From: UBA4582 sp013204195 | Lineage (GTDB): Bacteria; Pseudomonadota; Gammaproteobacteria; Pseudomonadales; Azotimanducaceae | Reading direction: 5' to 3' | Assembly: GCA_963925735.1 (NCBI GenBank) | Contig: CAWUUH010000030.1 | Span: forward strand, 1-64,000 | Length of the DNA stretch: 64,000 nucleotides | Shown: positions 53,801-62,311 of the stretch, in pieces | Numbering within the stretch: position 1 is the first letter of the stretch | Layout of the letters: the number at the start of each line of letters is the position of its first letter | The notes under the pieces: generated by a model | The model's database searches: none | What the model was told of the DNA's origin: nothing | The model's input: the letters and a program-made list of their open reading frames with translations, nothing else | Position numbers and translations under genes: made by a program

Positions 53801-53839
53801 GAACCATCTAATCAAACCATCTAATCAAACCATCTAATC
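53801..53839 (+). repeat. Three 13-bp tandem repeats
   Basis: GAACCATCTAATC, AAACCATCTAATC, AAACCATCTAATC in the 296-bp gap between the coq4-like and TetR genes, with a decayed fourth copy starting GAGCCATC. Confidence 0.9.
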
Positions 53840-53890
53840 GAGCCATCAGGACTTGAATGTTAACCAGTTGCTATCAGACAGCCCCATCGT

Positions 53891-53914
53891 TATTGTTCAC
53901 AAATATGTTAATAG
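53891..53914 (+). promoter_or_regulatory. Candidate operator copy 2 (before TetR gene)
   Basis: Plus strand TATTG, then CACAAA, then TGTTAATAG, the same order as copy 1 relative to its own gene but with two 2-bp insertions. It lies 19-42 bp before the TetR start. Confidence 0.4.
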
Positions 53915-53932
53915 TGAAGGCAGACAACCGTC

Positions 53933-54523
53933 ATGGCGACTTCGCAGCGAGTTCGCAGAAGCCCCGAAGAGGCCCGCGCAATGATCTTGGCTATCGCCGG
54001 CAAGCGTCTGGCGGCCCACGGCATTCGCGGCCTGAATATTAAAGATATTGCTCAGGATGCGGGCATCAATCACGGCACGCTGCTCCATCATTTTGGCAGC
54101 GCCGAGGGTATGCGCACCGCCCTGCTGACTAATTTAACGGAAGCCTTGATAGCAGACATGTCGGCTATCCTAAATTCCGATGCACCGGCTGATACGATCT
54201 TTGTGGAACTATTTCGGCTCATGTCTCAGTCTGGCCACAACAAGCTGCTGGCCTGGCGCGCCCTGGAAGACGCTGAAGACAGCCCGCTTACCGAGGGGCC
54301 GTCGGAAAAACTGATTCAGCAAATCCTAGATGGTGTCACCCGGCGTATTCAGGGCCGAGACATAACGCTGGCGCAAAACATCATTTTTCTGGCGCTGTCT
54401 TCCGCTGTCGGTTGGGGTATCTGTGGCCCCGCCTTAAAACAATCCCTGGGCATGAGTCGCACCCAACAGGATCAGTTTCCAGCCTGGGTCAGTGAGCAGC
54501 TGCCGAAATTGATTCAGGACTAA
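53933..54523 (+). CDS. TetR family regulator
   Basis: A protein of 196 residues. Helix-turn-helix: SPEEARAMILAIAGKRLAAHG, IKDIAQDAGINHGTLLHHFGSAEG (IAQDAGINHGTLLHHFG). Ligand domain unclassified. It probably controls itself, the divergent coq4-like gene, and perhaps the following reductase gene 28 bp downstream. Confidence 0.9.
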   Translation: MATSQRVRRSPEEARAMILAIAGKRLAAHGIRGLNIKDIAQDAGINHGTLLHHFGSAEGMRTALLTNLTEALIADMSAILNSDAPADTIFVELFRLMSQSGHNKLLAWRALEDAEDSPLTEGPSEKLIQQILDGVTRRIQGRDITLAQNIIFLALSSAVGWGICGPALKQSLGMSRTQQDQFPAWVSEQLPKLIQD

Positions 54524-54551
54524 CCTGACGCGCACACAACAATAGGAATCA

Positions 54552-55013
54552 ATGATGACTGACACTCAAAAAGCCGCACAAGGCGCACTGCCACCGCGAT
54601 GGCTACTCAAAGGCTTCACGAAGCTTCACGTGGCGCTGAATAGCATGAGCGGCGGCACGCTTTTCAACCAACTCGGTGGCGATGACGTCGTCTTCGTCAC
54701 CATGACCGGCGCCAAGAGCCAACGCCAGATAACCATTCCGCTCATGTACGTGCCCTACCTGGATGGTGTTTTACTGGTTGCCTCACAGGGCGGCGCACCG
54801 AGAAACCCCGTCTGGTACAACAATCTGGTGAAGCACCCAGAGATTGTCGTTGTCCATCGCGGTCGGAAGCTGTCATTAACTGCACGTCTGGCCACCGCGG
54901 CAGAAAAGCCAGCGATGTGGCCGGTGTGCGATCAATATTACAAACCCTATGCTGACTACCGGGCCCGCACCGACCGCGACATCCCCATATTTGTCTGCGA
55001 ACCCAGACAATAA
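54552..55013 (+). CDS. Nitroreductase/deazaflavin-dependent (DDN-like) split-barrel protein
   Basis: A protein of 153 residues. GAKSQRQITIPLMYV then GVLLVASQGGAPRNPVWYNNLVKHPEIVVV is the pattern of the deazaflavin (F420)-dependent nitroreductase family known mainly from Actinobacteria. F420 genes are not in the window; in Gram-negatives the protein may use FMN or another cofactor. AGGA lies 5 nt before the ATG. Confidence 0.85.
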   Translation: MMTDTQKAAQGALPPRWLLKGFTKLHVALNSMSGGTLFNQLGGDDVVFVTMTGAKSQRQITIPLMYVPYLDGVLLVASQGGAPRNPVWYNNLVKHPEIVVVHRGRKLSLTARLATAAEKPAMWPVCDQYYKPYADYRARTDRDIPIFVCEPRQ

Positions 55014-55035
55014 GCTTACTGACTCGGAAGCACCT

Positions 55036-55326
55036 ATGAATATAGACGTCACCGAATTACCCGTGAGTGACATTAGCTGCTCTAATTGTTTGGCATGTTG
55101 TTGCCGGCTGGAAGTCTTTCTCATTACCGAAACCGGCGTGCCACCCCGGTATATCGAGACCGACGAATGGGGCGGAGAAACCATGGCACGCTTATCTGAC
55201 GGCTGGTGCGCGGCGCTAGATCGCGAGACAATGCTCTGTACCATTTACGAACAACGACCCTGGGTTTGCCGAGAATTTGCAGTCGCCTCCTATGAGTGTG
55301 GCCTCGAGCGCGCCAAGTATCTTTAA
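55036..55326 (+). CDS. YkgJ family cysteine-cluster protein
   Basis: A protein of 96 residues from ATG 55036 (GGAAG 6 nt upstream). Cysteines at SCSNCLACCCRLE, DGWCAALD, MLCTIYEQRPWVCREF match the zinc/iron-chelate domain of UPF0153/YkgJ. Function unknown. 22 bp after the DDN-like gene. Confidence 0.85.
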   Translation: MNIDVTELPVSDISCSNCLACCCRLEVFLITETGVPPRYIETDEWGGETMARLSDGWCAALDRETMLCTIYEQRPWVCREFAVASYECGLERAKYL

Positions 55327-55365
55327 GCCTCAATGGCTCATATGTCACTCACCGCCGGAAACAGC

Positions 55366-55926
55366 ATGAATCGATCAACCACGACTATTGGCCTCGTCAA
55401 TCCCAAGACACCAGAGAATATGGGGGCAGTCATGCGCGCTGCTGGCTGCTTCGATGCCCAGGCGATTCTATATACCGGCGAACGTTATGATCGCGCTGCC
55501 CGCTTCAACACAGACACGAAACGTCGCAGCCTCAGCATTCCTCTGACCCAAGTGAGCGACCTGCTGGCAAGTCAGCCCAAAGGCGCGACTATCGTTTGTG
55601 TAGAATTGGTTGAAGGGGCGACTCCCCTGCCCGACTTCACCCACCCCGAAAACGCTTTTTATATTTTTGGGCCGGAAGACGGCACGCTCAGCCAACAGCT
55701 GATCGACCAGGCTGACGCCGTGATTTATATTCCTACGACGGGCTGCTTGAATCTTGCCGCCACGGTGAATGTGGTTCTGTATGACAGAATCGCCAAGTCG
55801 GTGGAGACGGTCAAAAACGACGCTCGAATACGTCAAAGCCGCGACACCAACAACAGAGTCAGGGTGCGAAAAAGCCCTGCTGCACAAAGCCCAGCAGAAG
55901 CCGAATCAAAACCACAATCAAATTAA
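55366..55926 (+). CDS. SpoU/TrmH family RNA 2'-O-methyltransferase
   Basis: A protein of 186 residues from ATG 55366, which has GGAAA 6 nt upstream. Motif 1 NPKTPENMGAVMRAAGC, motif 2 FYIFGPEDGTL, motif 3 TTGCLNLAATVNVVLYDR, the knot of SPOUT enzymes that bind SAM. It methylates a tRNA or rRNA ribose; the target is unknown. The C-terminal tail is basic. A terminator follows. Confidence 0.88.
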   Translation: MNRSTTTIGLVNPKTPENMGAVMRAAGCFDAQAILYTGERYDRAARFNTDTKRRSLSIPLTQVSDLLASQPKGATIVCVELVEGATPLPDFTHPENAFYIFGPEDGTLSQQLIDQADAVIYIPTTGCLNLAATVNVVLYDRIAKSVETVKNDARIRQSRDTNNRVRVRKSPAAQSPAEAESKPQSN

Positions 55927-55958
55927 TCTGACACAGTCCCAAGCGTGATTGTCAGATA

Positions 55959-55999
55959 TAAAAAAGGCGAGCACCAACAAACAGTGTCCGCCTTTTTTT
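55959..55999 (+). terminator. Bidirectional intrinsic terminator
   Basis: AAAAAGGCG (55961-55969) pairs with CGCCTTTTT (55989-55997) around a 19-nt loop. T-runs lie on both sides. It serves the methyltransferase gene and the convergent nitronate monooxygenase gene. Confidence 0.85.
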
Positions 56000-56046
56000 A
56001 AATGCCCAGCCTGTACTGACGCTGACTAACGCGCCATTAACCCACC

Positions 56047-57024
56047 TTAACTGGCATCAAATCGCGCCAACCGCTCTGAAATCAGGGTATGTGCCTCGCT
56101 CATAATACGATCGATCAACACTTGCACGGTTGGAATGTCATACACCAAGCCGGCGACCATACCACAGGACCAGGCACCCGCTTCCATGGCACCATCAATC
56201 ATTACCCGCGGATAAACGCCGGCCACCTCGGCAGCAATATCCTCAAACTTGAGACTCGCACCCATCGCCTTTTCCTTCTCAATGAGACGCTCAACAGCCA
56301 CATTGTTCAGTACTCGCTCGGTGTTACGCAAGGGCCGCATCACCAATCGCGTATCCAGCTCAGAGGCTGCGAGAATCGCCTGCTTAACATTCTCATGCAC
56401 TGGGGCTTCCTGGGTCGCGATAAAGCGAGTGCCCATATTCATGCCTTCCGCACCCATGGCCAACGAGGCCACCAAGGAACGTGCATCGGCCATACCGCCG
56501 GAAGCCACAAAGGGAATTGTCAGTTCGTCTGCTGCGCGTGGCAAAAGAATAAAGTTCGGAATATCGTCTTCACCGGGGTGACCGCCACATTCAAAACCAT
56601 CCACAGACACCGCATCACAACCAATCGCCTCGGCCTTCAAAGCATGTCTCACCGAGGTACATTTGTGGATCACCTTGATATTCGCCGCTTTCAACATCGG
56701 CAGCCATTTTGCTGGATTATTACCGGCGGTCTCTACGGCCTTGATACCGCTGTCGATGATGGTTTGTACCAAACCCGGATAATCCGGAGGCGTTACCGAA
56801 GGCAGGAATGTCAAATTAACCCCAAAAGGCTTGTCGGTCATGGCGCGACAGCGGTCAATCTCGTTCTTGAGCTTTTCTGGCGTACCTTGAGTCAGGCCGG
56901 TGATGATACCGAGACCGCCGGCATTGGAAACCGCCGCCGCCATTTCTGCCAGCCCGACAAAATGCATACCACCTTGAATGATGGGGTGTTGAATACCAAA
57001 GAGTTCAGTGATGCGTGTTTTCAT
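56047..57024 (-). CDS. Nitronate monooxygenase family flavoprotein
   Basis: FMN TIM-barrel of 325 residues. HPIIQGGMHFVGLAEMAAAVSNAGGLG (HPIIQGGMHFVGLAEMAAAV) at the start, the FMN-binding CDAVSVDGFECGGHPGED and PFVASGGMADARSLVASLA. It oxidises alkyl nitronates or related compounds with O2. The C-terminus is typical. It lies beside the 2OG oxygenase gene (69 bp). Confidence 0.92.
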   Translation of the reverse strand: MKTRITELFGIQHPIIQGGMHFVGLAEMAAAVSNAGGLGIITGLTQGTPEKLKNEIDRCRAMTDKPFGVNLTFLPSVTPPDYPGLVQTIIDSGIKAVETAGNNPAKWLPMLKAANIKVIHKCTSVRHALKAEAIGCDAVSVDGFECGGHPGEDDIPNFILLPRAADELTIPFVASGGMADARSLVASLAMGAEGMNMGTRFIATQEAPVHENVKQAILAASELDTRLVMRPLRNTERVLNNVAVERLIEKEKAMGASLKFEDIAAEVAGVYPRVMIDGAMEAGAWSCGMVAGLVYDIPTVQVLIDRIMSEAHTLISERLARFDAS

Positions 57025-57093
57025 AATAATGCTCTGTGAGAGAATGAATAAGTCGTTAGGTTAATCAATCGACGGTGTTTACATCGAGAGTGG

Positions 57094-58047
57094 TTAAATT
57101 GCGATACGATATTTGTCGATCTGAATATCGTCTTCACCCAGGTCGGTGAAATTATCATCTACCCGGCCTTTAATATAATCTCGCCAAGTAAAACTATTAA
57201 ACCGCGGTGCGCCTTGCGTCAAGCCGGCGATGGGCTCCAGTAGCGCATCGTTTCTCGGATTGTAAAAATATGGCGTGCTATATCGAGCAGTTTGCGCCAT
57301 TGGTACAACGCGATGGACCGCAGCACGATAATTATCGTTAGTCCAAACCTGCATGGCGTCACCCAGGTTAACCACGATCGTACCCGCTTTTGGTGTCACA
57401 TCGATCCAGCCTTCGGATTTTGATAAAGCTTGTAAACCGCCGGTCATGTCCTGCAACAGCAGGGTCAATATTCCGGGATCCGTATGATGATGCAACGCCA
57501 TATCGCCAAGCCCGGCAACCGCGCCCGCTTCCGCGCCGGACAGCGGATCTACCAGCGGATAGTAATTCAGCCGCACATTACTGGTCCTTGGGTCCCCTGG
57601 TGGATAGCCAGCGTCCAAACCAACTTGATGATTCAGCGCGCGATAAACCAGCTGCAAAGTGCGCTCGGCAATATCTGACGCTTGAATAAAAAATTGCTCC
57701 ATCGCTTGCCGAAACGCCTGCTGATCGGCCGGCCACTGATTAAGATCTGTTCGATCTTCTCTGGGCAACATGTAATCAAACACCTCTTTCAGGTCTCGTT
57801 TGCGCTTCGTCAATTCACGGTCATAGAAACCTAAGGGGATGCTATCACTGCGCAGAATTTTGCGCTTTTCGGTTTGCGGCAGATCAAAGAAAGCCGCCGA
57901 GGCTTGCCACATCTCGTCAATCACCTCATCGATGCCGTGATTTTCCAATAGAAAAAACCCGTGGTCTCGACAGGCAAGATCCAAGGGCAGCAGTGCCGAT
58001 GGGTCCTGTTCCGCATGGACTAAATCAATAACCGGGACTTGTGACAT
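57094..58047 (-). CDS. 2-oxoglutarate/Fe(II) oxygenase (isopenicillin N synthase-like)
   Basis: A protein of 317 residues. The N-terminal DIOX_N domain begins VPVIDLVHAEQDPS. Iron ligands are His and Asp in ALHHHTDPGILTLLLQD and the distal His in RAAVHRVVP; the Arg/Ser of 2OG binding is in TARYSTPYFYNP. Substrate unknown. Same strand, upstream of the nitronate monooxygenase. Confidence 0.92.
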   Translation of the reverse strand: MSQVPVIDLVHAEQDPSALLPLDLACRDHGFFLLENHGIDEVIDEMWQASAAFFDLPQTEKRKILRSDSIPLGFYDRELTKRKRDLKEVFDYMLPREDRTDLNQWPADQQAFRQAMEQFFIQASDIAERTLQLVYRALNHQVGLDAGYPPGDPRTSNVRLNYYPLVDPLSGAEAGAVAGLGDMALHHHTDPGILTLLLQDMTGGLQALSKSEGWIDVTPKAGTIVVNLGDAMQVWTNDNYRAAVHRVVPMAQTARYSTPYFYNPRNDALLEPIAGLTQGAPRFNSFTWRDYIKGRVDDNFTDLGEDDIQIDKYRIAI

Positions 58048-58301
58048 GAAAGGCTCTGACTGTTTGCTGTTTGAGCCACTGAATATAGCCCATCAGCCTT
58101 GACTTTGCATGTCTGGAGGCGGCTTGCAGACAGTACGGAAATTGACCAATTAACTGAACTAAACACCACTGACGATGATATTTCAGCGCCCTCGGCCTGA
58201 CCCATCAAGCAGTCACCACCCGTGACCAGCGGCTTCAGGCTTGAACCGCCCTAGGGCCACGAGGCCCATCGACAACCCCAGTCGACTGTCAAACCGCGCC
58301 G

Positions 58302-59594
58302 TTATTTATCTGCTGAATTGCGCGCTATAGCTCTGAATGGCCCCGTATCAGACCGAGGCTCTTTAGGCATTTCAAGGACCCGTTCGGCGATAATGTTTTT
58401 CTGAATCTCGTCGGTGCCACCGGCAATCGAAATCGCCGGCACCGACAATAAAATCTCCGCGATCACGCCGGCTTCTGCTGCTGTTGCGCCACTCAACATG
58501 GCATCAGTACCGGCAACAAGGGTATGCACATGGGCTGCCTGCCGCGCGATAACACTGGCCGCCAACTTACCAATCGATCCTTGGGGGCTCACCGTATTGG
58601 ATCCTGCCCGGCTCACCGCAGCAGCACTGGCTGCCGCCAGATCAGCACCAAGTTTCATGGATAGCAGCTTGGCGAGTTCCTGGCGGATATGCGGGTCGTT
58701 GATGGCACCGGTTTGCCGGGCTCGCGGCAGTGCCAAATCCGCCCGTCCCGCGCGCTGGGGATACCAAGTATAGGGTTCGAGCGCAATCAACAGCTCGGCA
58801 CGATATTCATCATAAACACGCCCCTGCAGACTACTCAAACCTTTCAACCCGCCATCTGGCCGACTTTGGCTAAAGCCCTGGCGCTCGATCGACAGTGTCG
58901 TTGCGGCCACCCGCCAGCCGTTACCTTCACCACCAATCAGATCTCGAGGATCGACGCTGGCATCGGTCATGAACACTTCATTAAAAGACGCGTGGCCATT
59001 CATCTGGCGCAGCGGTCGTACCTCCACACCTGACTGGCGCATATCAAACAGGAAGTAACTCAATCCCTGATGCTTCGGCACGTCCCAGTCGGTTCGCGCC
59101 AACAGAATACCAAAATCAGCATGATGCGCGCTGGTGGTCCAGACTTTCTGGCCATTGATGATATAGCGGTCTTCTTGCAACTCGGCGCGGTCTTCTTGCA
59201 GCCCGGCGCGGCCTTCTTGCAACTCGGCGCGGGTGGTCGAGCCGGCAAGGTCTGAGCCACTGCCCGGCTCACTAAATAGCTGACACCAGGCGTGCTGACC
59301 GGTCAAAATTGGGCGCAGGTAACGCTGCTTTTGGTCTTCTGAGCCATGGGCGAGAATGGTCTCTGCGGCGAGCCGTCGCGGGCCCGATTGGGCCGCCCCA
59401 ACGACACCACGGCGAGCAAACTCCGCATCAACTACCGCGCTTTGCTCGGGACTGAAATCTCGACCAAAATAAGCACTGGGCCATCCCGGCGCCGCCCACC
59501 CGCCATCTACCAACAGGTCGCGCCACTCAACCAGCGAGCGATCGGGCGACCAGTTCTGATCAAGCCAGGCATTTAATTCAACGCTGATAGTCAT
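58302..59594 (-). CDS. Acyl-CoA dehydrogenase family protein (with internal heptad repeat)
   Basis: FAD enzyme of 430 residues, ATG 59594 (GTG 59606 possible). The active-site region is LFSEPGSGSDLAGSTTRAEL and YIINGQKVWTTSAHHADFG. The C-terminus SIAGGTDEIQKNIIAERVLEMP is typical. Between RAEL and YIING there is a triple 7-residue repeat (RAELQEG, RAGLQED, RAELQED), probably a surface loop. It starts 4 bp after the partner dehydrogenase gene. Confidence 0.93.
   Translation of the reverse strand: MTISVELNAWLDQNWSPDRSLVEWRDLLVDGGWAAPGWPSAYFGRDFSPEQSAVVDAEFARRGVVGAAQSGPRRLAAETILAHGSEDQKQRYLRPILTGQHAWCQLFSEPGSGSDLAGSTTRAELQEGRAGLQEDRAELQEDRYIINGQKVWTTSAHHADFGILLARTDWDVPKHQGLSYFLFDMRQSGVEVRPLRQMNGHASFNEVFMTDASVDPRDLIGGEGNGWRVAATTLSIERQGFSQSRPDGGLKGLSSLQGRVYDEYRAELLIALEPYTWYPQRAGRADLALPRARQTGAINDPHIRQELAKLLSMKLGADLAAASAAAVSRAGSNTVSPQGSIGKLAASVIARQAAHVHTLVAGTDAMLSGATAAEAGVIAEILLSVPAISIAGGTDEIQKNIIAERVLEMPKEPRSDTGPFRAIARNSADK
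59171..59233 (+). repeat. Three 21-bp in-frame repeats in acyl-CoA dehydrogenase
   Basis: Plus-strand units at 59171-59191, 59192-59212 and 59213-59233, each beginning CTTCTTGCA and differing at a few bases. They encode 7-residue repeats at about residues 121-141 of the dehydrogenase. Confidence 0.9.
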
Positions 59595-59598
59595 AAGC

Positions 59599-60783
59599 TT
59601 ATCCACAGTCCAACTCCTGAATCATTGTCATCATTCGCTCGCGGTGCAGATACGGACTACCGAGAAAGACCTCGGAACTCTTGGCCCGCTTAAACCACAG
59701 ATGCGTATCATTTTCCCAGGTGAAGCCGATACCACCGCGCAGTTGCACGCCCGCTCGCGCCAGATTCATATAGGCATCACTGGCCATCGCTTTTGCCATG
59801 CTTGGCAAATGCCGCTGACCGTCTCCGGAAGCCAAAAAATGGGAGGCCTGACGAGTCACTGCCTTGGCTAACTCCAGCTCGAGTAAGAGATCTGCACAGC
59901 GATGTTTAAGGGCCTGAAAAGACGCAATAGGGCGACCGAATTGCATTCGCAGTTTCATATACTCCACGGTGGAATCAAACAACGCCTGCGCACCACCGAT
60001 CATTTCATGGGCCAAAACAACGCTCAGCTGATCCCACAGCAGTGCCATAGCCGCCCCATTCAACTCACCGATTTTTTCTGCTCGAACTTGGTTGAACTGC
60101 AACCGCGACAATTTGCGGGTCGGGTCTATCACTTCCAGCGGCTCGATCACGAGGTTAGGCTCGTCTCGACCGACCAAGAACAATCCCAAGCCATTATCCG
60201 TCGCCGCCACACAGAGGAACACACTGGCCACCTGGGCATCCAGAACCAATCCCACGGCACCTGTCAGCCGCCAGTGTGAAGCGCCGTCAGCACCCTCCTC
60301 GCTGTCGGCGCCTGCATCAGTAGTTGCATGAGTACCCGCATGAGCACCAGCCAACAACTCCCCATGCAGCCCGCGGCCTGATTGATCCACCTGATTGAGA
60401 TCATCCAAAACCAAGGTCGCGATTGTCGAGCCGTCGGCGATCCCGGGTAATAACCGGTGTTTACACGCCTCATCGGCGCCACCCAGCAGCGCATAGCCCG
60501 CCATCACAGCGGAAGCAAAGAAGGGGCCGCAATAGAGGGTTCGACCCATCTCCTCGGCAATAATGCCCAGCTCTATCGGCCCGAACCCATAACCCCCATA
60601 AGCCTGGGGAATATGCGCCCCCGCCAAGCCAACTTCAGCGCTCAGCTGCTGCCAGACGCCCGCATCATAACCCGCATTGTCTGCCATCAAGTGGCGCACG
60701 GCACTGATCGGAGACTTATCCGTGAAGAACCGTTTGACGACATCACGAAACTGCTGTTGATCGTCGTTGAACTCTGTCGTCAT
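59599..60783 (-). CDS. Acyl-CoA dehydrogenase family protein (second)
   Basis: A protein of 394 residues, ATG 60783 (MTTEFNDDQQQFRDVV); a longer frame to 60831 is rejected. AYGGYGFGPIELGIIAEEMGRTL (AYGGYGFGPIELGIIAEEMG) in the N-domain and LRGGIGFTWENDTHLWFKRAKSS near the C-terminus. Residues about 144-168 are a low-complexity insertion (AGAHAGTHATTDAGADSEEG) just before the WRLTGAVGLVL strand. With the next gene it probably makes a heteromeric dehydrogenase, as paired ACADs often do. Divergent from the thiolase. Confidence 0.92.
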   Translation of the reverse strand: MTTEFNDDQQQFRDVVKRFFTDKSPISAVRHLMADNAGYDAGVWQQLSAEVGLAGAHIPQAYGGYGFGPIELGIIAEEMGRTLYCGPFFASAVMAGYALLGGADEACKHRLLPGIADGSTIATLVLDDLNQVDQSGRGLHGELLAGAHAGTHATTDAGADSEEGADGASHWRLTGAVGLVLDAQVASVFLCVAATDNGLGLFLVGRDEPNLVIEPLEVIDPTRKLSRLQFNQVRAEKIGELNGAAMALLWDQLSVVLAHEMIGGAQALFDSTVEYMKLRMQFGRPIASFQALKHRCADLLLELELAKAVTRQASHFLASGDGQRHLPSMAKAMASDAYMNLARAGVQLRGGIGFTWENDTHLWFKRAKSSEVFLGSPYLHRERMMTMIQELDCG

Positions 60784-61002
60784 AGGGTCACATCCATCTT
60801 CGGTTATCCGCCAATAGCAATCAGGCCACACCTGGCGCTTGTTCGTGCCGGTGCCGGCAGCATTTTGGCTATTTTAGCCGCCAGATCATCTCGCAATAGA
60901 ACTTGCTGGCAAGCAAATAACAGTAGTAGAGTTGGTCCGTTAATGTCTACCCCCTTTCTTACTATCAATAATTGGAATGCAGACTCACACGGGAATTTGA
61001 TC

Positions 61003-62232
61003 ATGACTGAAGCCTGGATTATCGACGCAGCACGCACCCCTCGCGGCATAGGCAAACAAGGCAAAGGTGCCTTGTGGGAAGTCCATCCGCAGAAATTGCT
61101 CTCTACGGTGCTCAGAGCCCTGGTGACACGAAGCGGTCTCGACAGCCAGGATATTGATGACGTCATCATCAGTTGCAGCACTCAGTTTGGTAACCAAGGT
61201 GCCTGTATCGGCCGCATGGCAGCCTTAGATGCCGGCTTCTCTAATAAAGCATCGGGCGTGACCCTTGATCGTTTCTGTGGTGGCGGCATCAGTGCGGTCA
61301 ACTTTGCCGCGGGCAGCATTATGAGCGGCATGGAAGATTTAGTCATCGCCGGCGGCGTCGAGATGATGTCCTATACCCGCGCCGAGGCGCCAAACCGGCC
61401 ATTAGACGCCGGTAATCTTGATCTGCGTGAAGCTCACCCACAGACCAATGTTGGTCTGGCCGCGGACATTATCGCCACCGAAGAAGGCTTCAGTCGCGCA
61501 GAACTCGACGCCTTCTCCGCGACCAGCCAACAACGCGCAGGCCAGGCATTGCTTGACGGCGCGTTCGCCAAGAGCCTAATCCCGGTTTACCGACCCGACG
61601 GCACCCTGGCGCTGGACACAGAAGAGTTTCCACGCCCACAGACCACCATCGAGAGCTTGGCGAAGCTCGAGCCCGTCTTTGGCGCCTTCATGGACCTGCC
61701 CTTTTATGACTCGGGCCTGACCTATCGCGAGATGGTTGCGAAAAAATGGCCTAACCTGAAGATTGATCATCGTCATCATGCCGGCAGCTCGTCCGGTGTC
61801 GTGGATGGCGCCGGCGCCCTCGTTCTGGCCTCACCCGCCTACGCGAAAGCCCATGGCTTGAAGCCTCGAGCCAAGATCACAGCGATGGCGAACATGGGTC
61901 ATTCTCCCGAGTACATTCTCAACGCGCCCGTCGACGCCGCCAAAAAAGTACTGGGCAAAGCGGGCATGACCTTGAGTGATATCGACCTGTTTGAAGTCAA
62001 CGAGGCCTTTGCTGTTGTTCCAGTCAAATTCATGCGCGATCTTGGCGTCGATCACAGCAAATTGAATGTCAATGGTGGCGCCATCGCACTGGGGCACCCA
62101 ATTGGCGCCACCGGTGCCATGTTGATCGGTACTGCGCTGGATGAATTAGAGCGTCGTGGCCAGTCTGTGGCCATGGTCACCATGTGTGCTGCCGGCGGTA
62201 TGGCACCGGCGATCATTATCGAACGTCTGTAG
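61003..62232 (+). CDS. Acetyl-CoA acetyltransferase/thiolase family
   Basis: A protein of 409 residues from ATG 61003 (MTEAWIIDAARTPRGIGKQG), GGGAA 8 nt upstream; the much longer frame upstream is not coding. Catalytic Cys92 in TLDRFCGGGIS, His365 in ALGHPIGATGA, and Cys395 in VTMCAAGG. It cleaves 3-ketoacyl-CoA in beta-oxidation or condenses acetyl-CoA. Divergent from the acyl-CoA dehydrogenase pair and followed by an enoyl-CoA hydratase. Confidence 0.95.
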   Translation: MTEAWIIDAARTPRGIGKQGKGALWEVHPQKLLSTVLRALVTRSGLDSQDIDDVIISCSTQFGNQGACIGRMAALDAGFSNKASGVTLDRFCGGGISAVNFAAGSIMSGMEDLVIAGGVEMMSYTRAEAPNRPLDAGNLDLREAHPQTNVGLAADIIATEEGFSRAELDAFSATSQQRAGQALLDGAFAKSLIPVYRPDGTLALDTEEFPRPQTTIESLAKLEPVFGAFMDLPFYDSGLTYREMVAKKWPNLKIDHRHHAGSSSGVVDGAGALVLASPAYAKAHGLKPRAKITAMANMGHSPEYILNAPVDAAKKVLGKAGMTLSDIDLFEVNEAFAVVPVKFMRDLGVDHSKLNVNGGAIALGHPIGATGAMLIGTALDELERRGQSVAMVTMCAAGGMAPAIIIERL

Positions 62233-62252
62233 CTACCTCAACCGACCCACTG

Positions 62253-62281
62253 AACTTCACCGCCTGACAGGCGGTGAAGTT
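62253..62281 (+). terminator. Strong hairpin between thiolase and hydratase genes
   Basis: AACTTCACCGCC pairs perfectly with GGCGGTGAAGTT around a TGACA loop, 21 nt after the thiolase stop and 31 nt before the next ATG. No T-run, so it may act as an attenuator or a 3'-end stabiliser between the two genes. Confidence 0.55.
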
Positions 62282-62311
62282 GATACCAACCATATAAACA
62301 AGGGAAGCTTG

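Noticed and set aside
60457..61002. N-terminal extension of the thiolase frame
   Set aside because: Runs antisense through the acyl-CoA dehydrogenase gene; the thiolase family starts at MTEAWIIDAARTP (61003).
62156..62311. Longer start for the enoyl-CoA hydratase
   Set aside because: Would overlap the thiolase and read through a 12-bp hairpin; the ATG at 62312 has the ribosome site.
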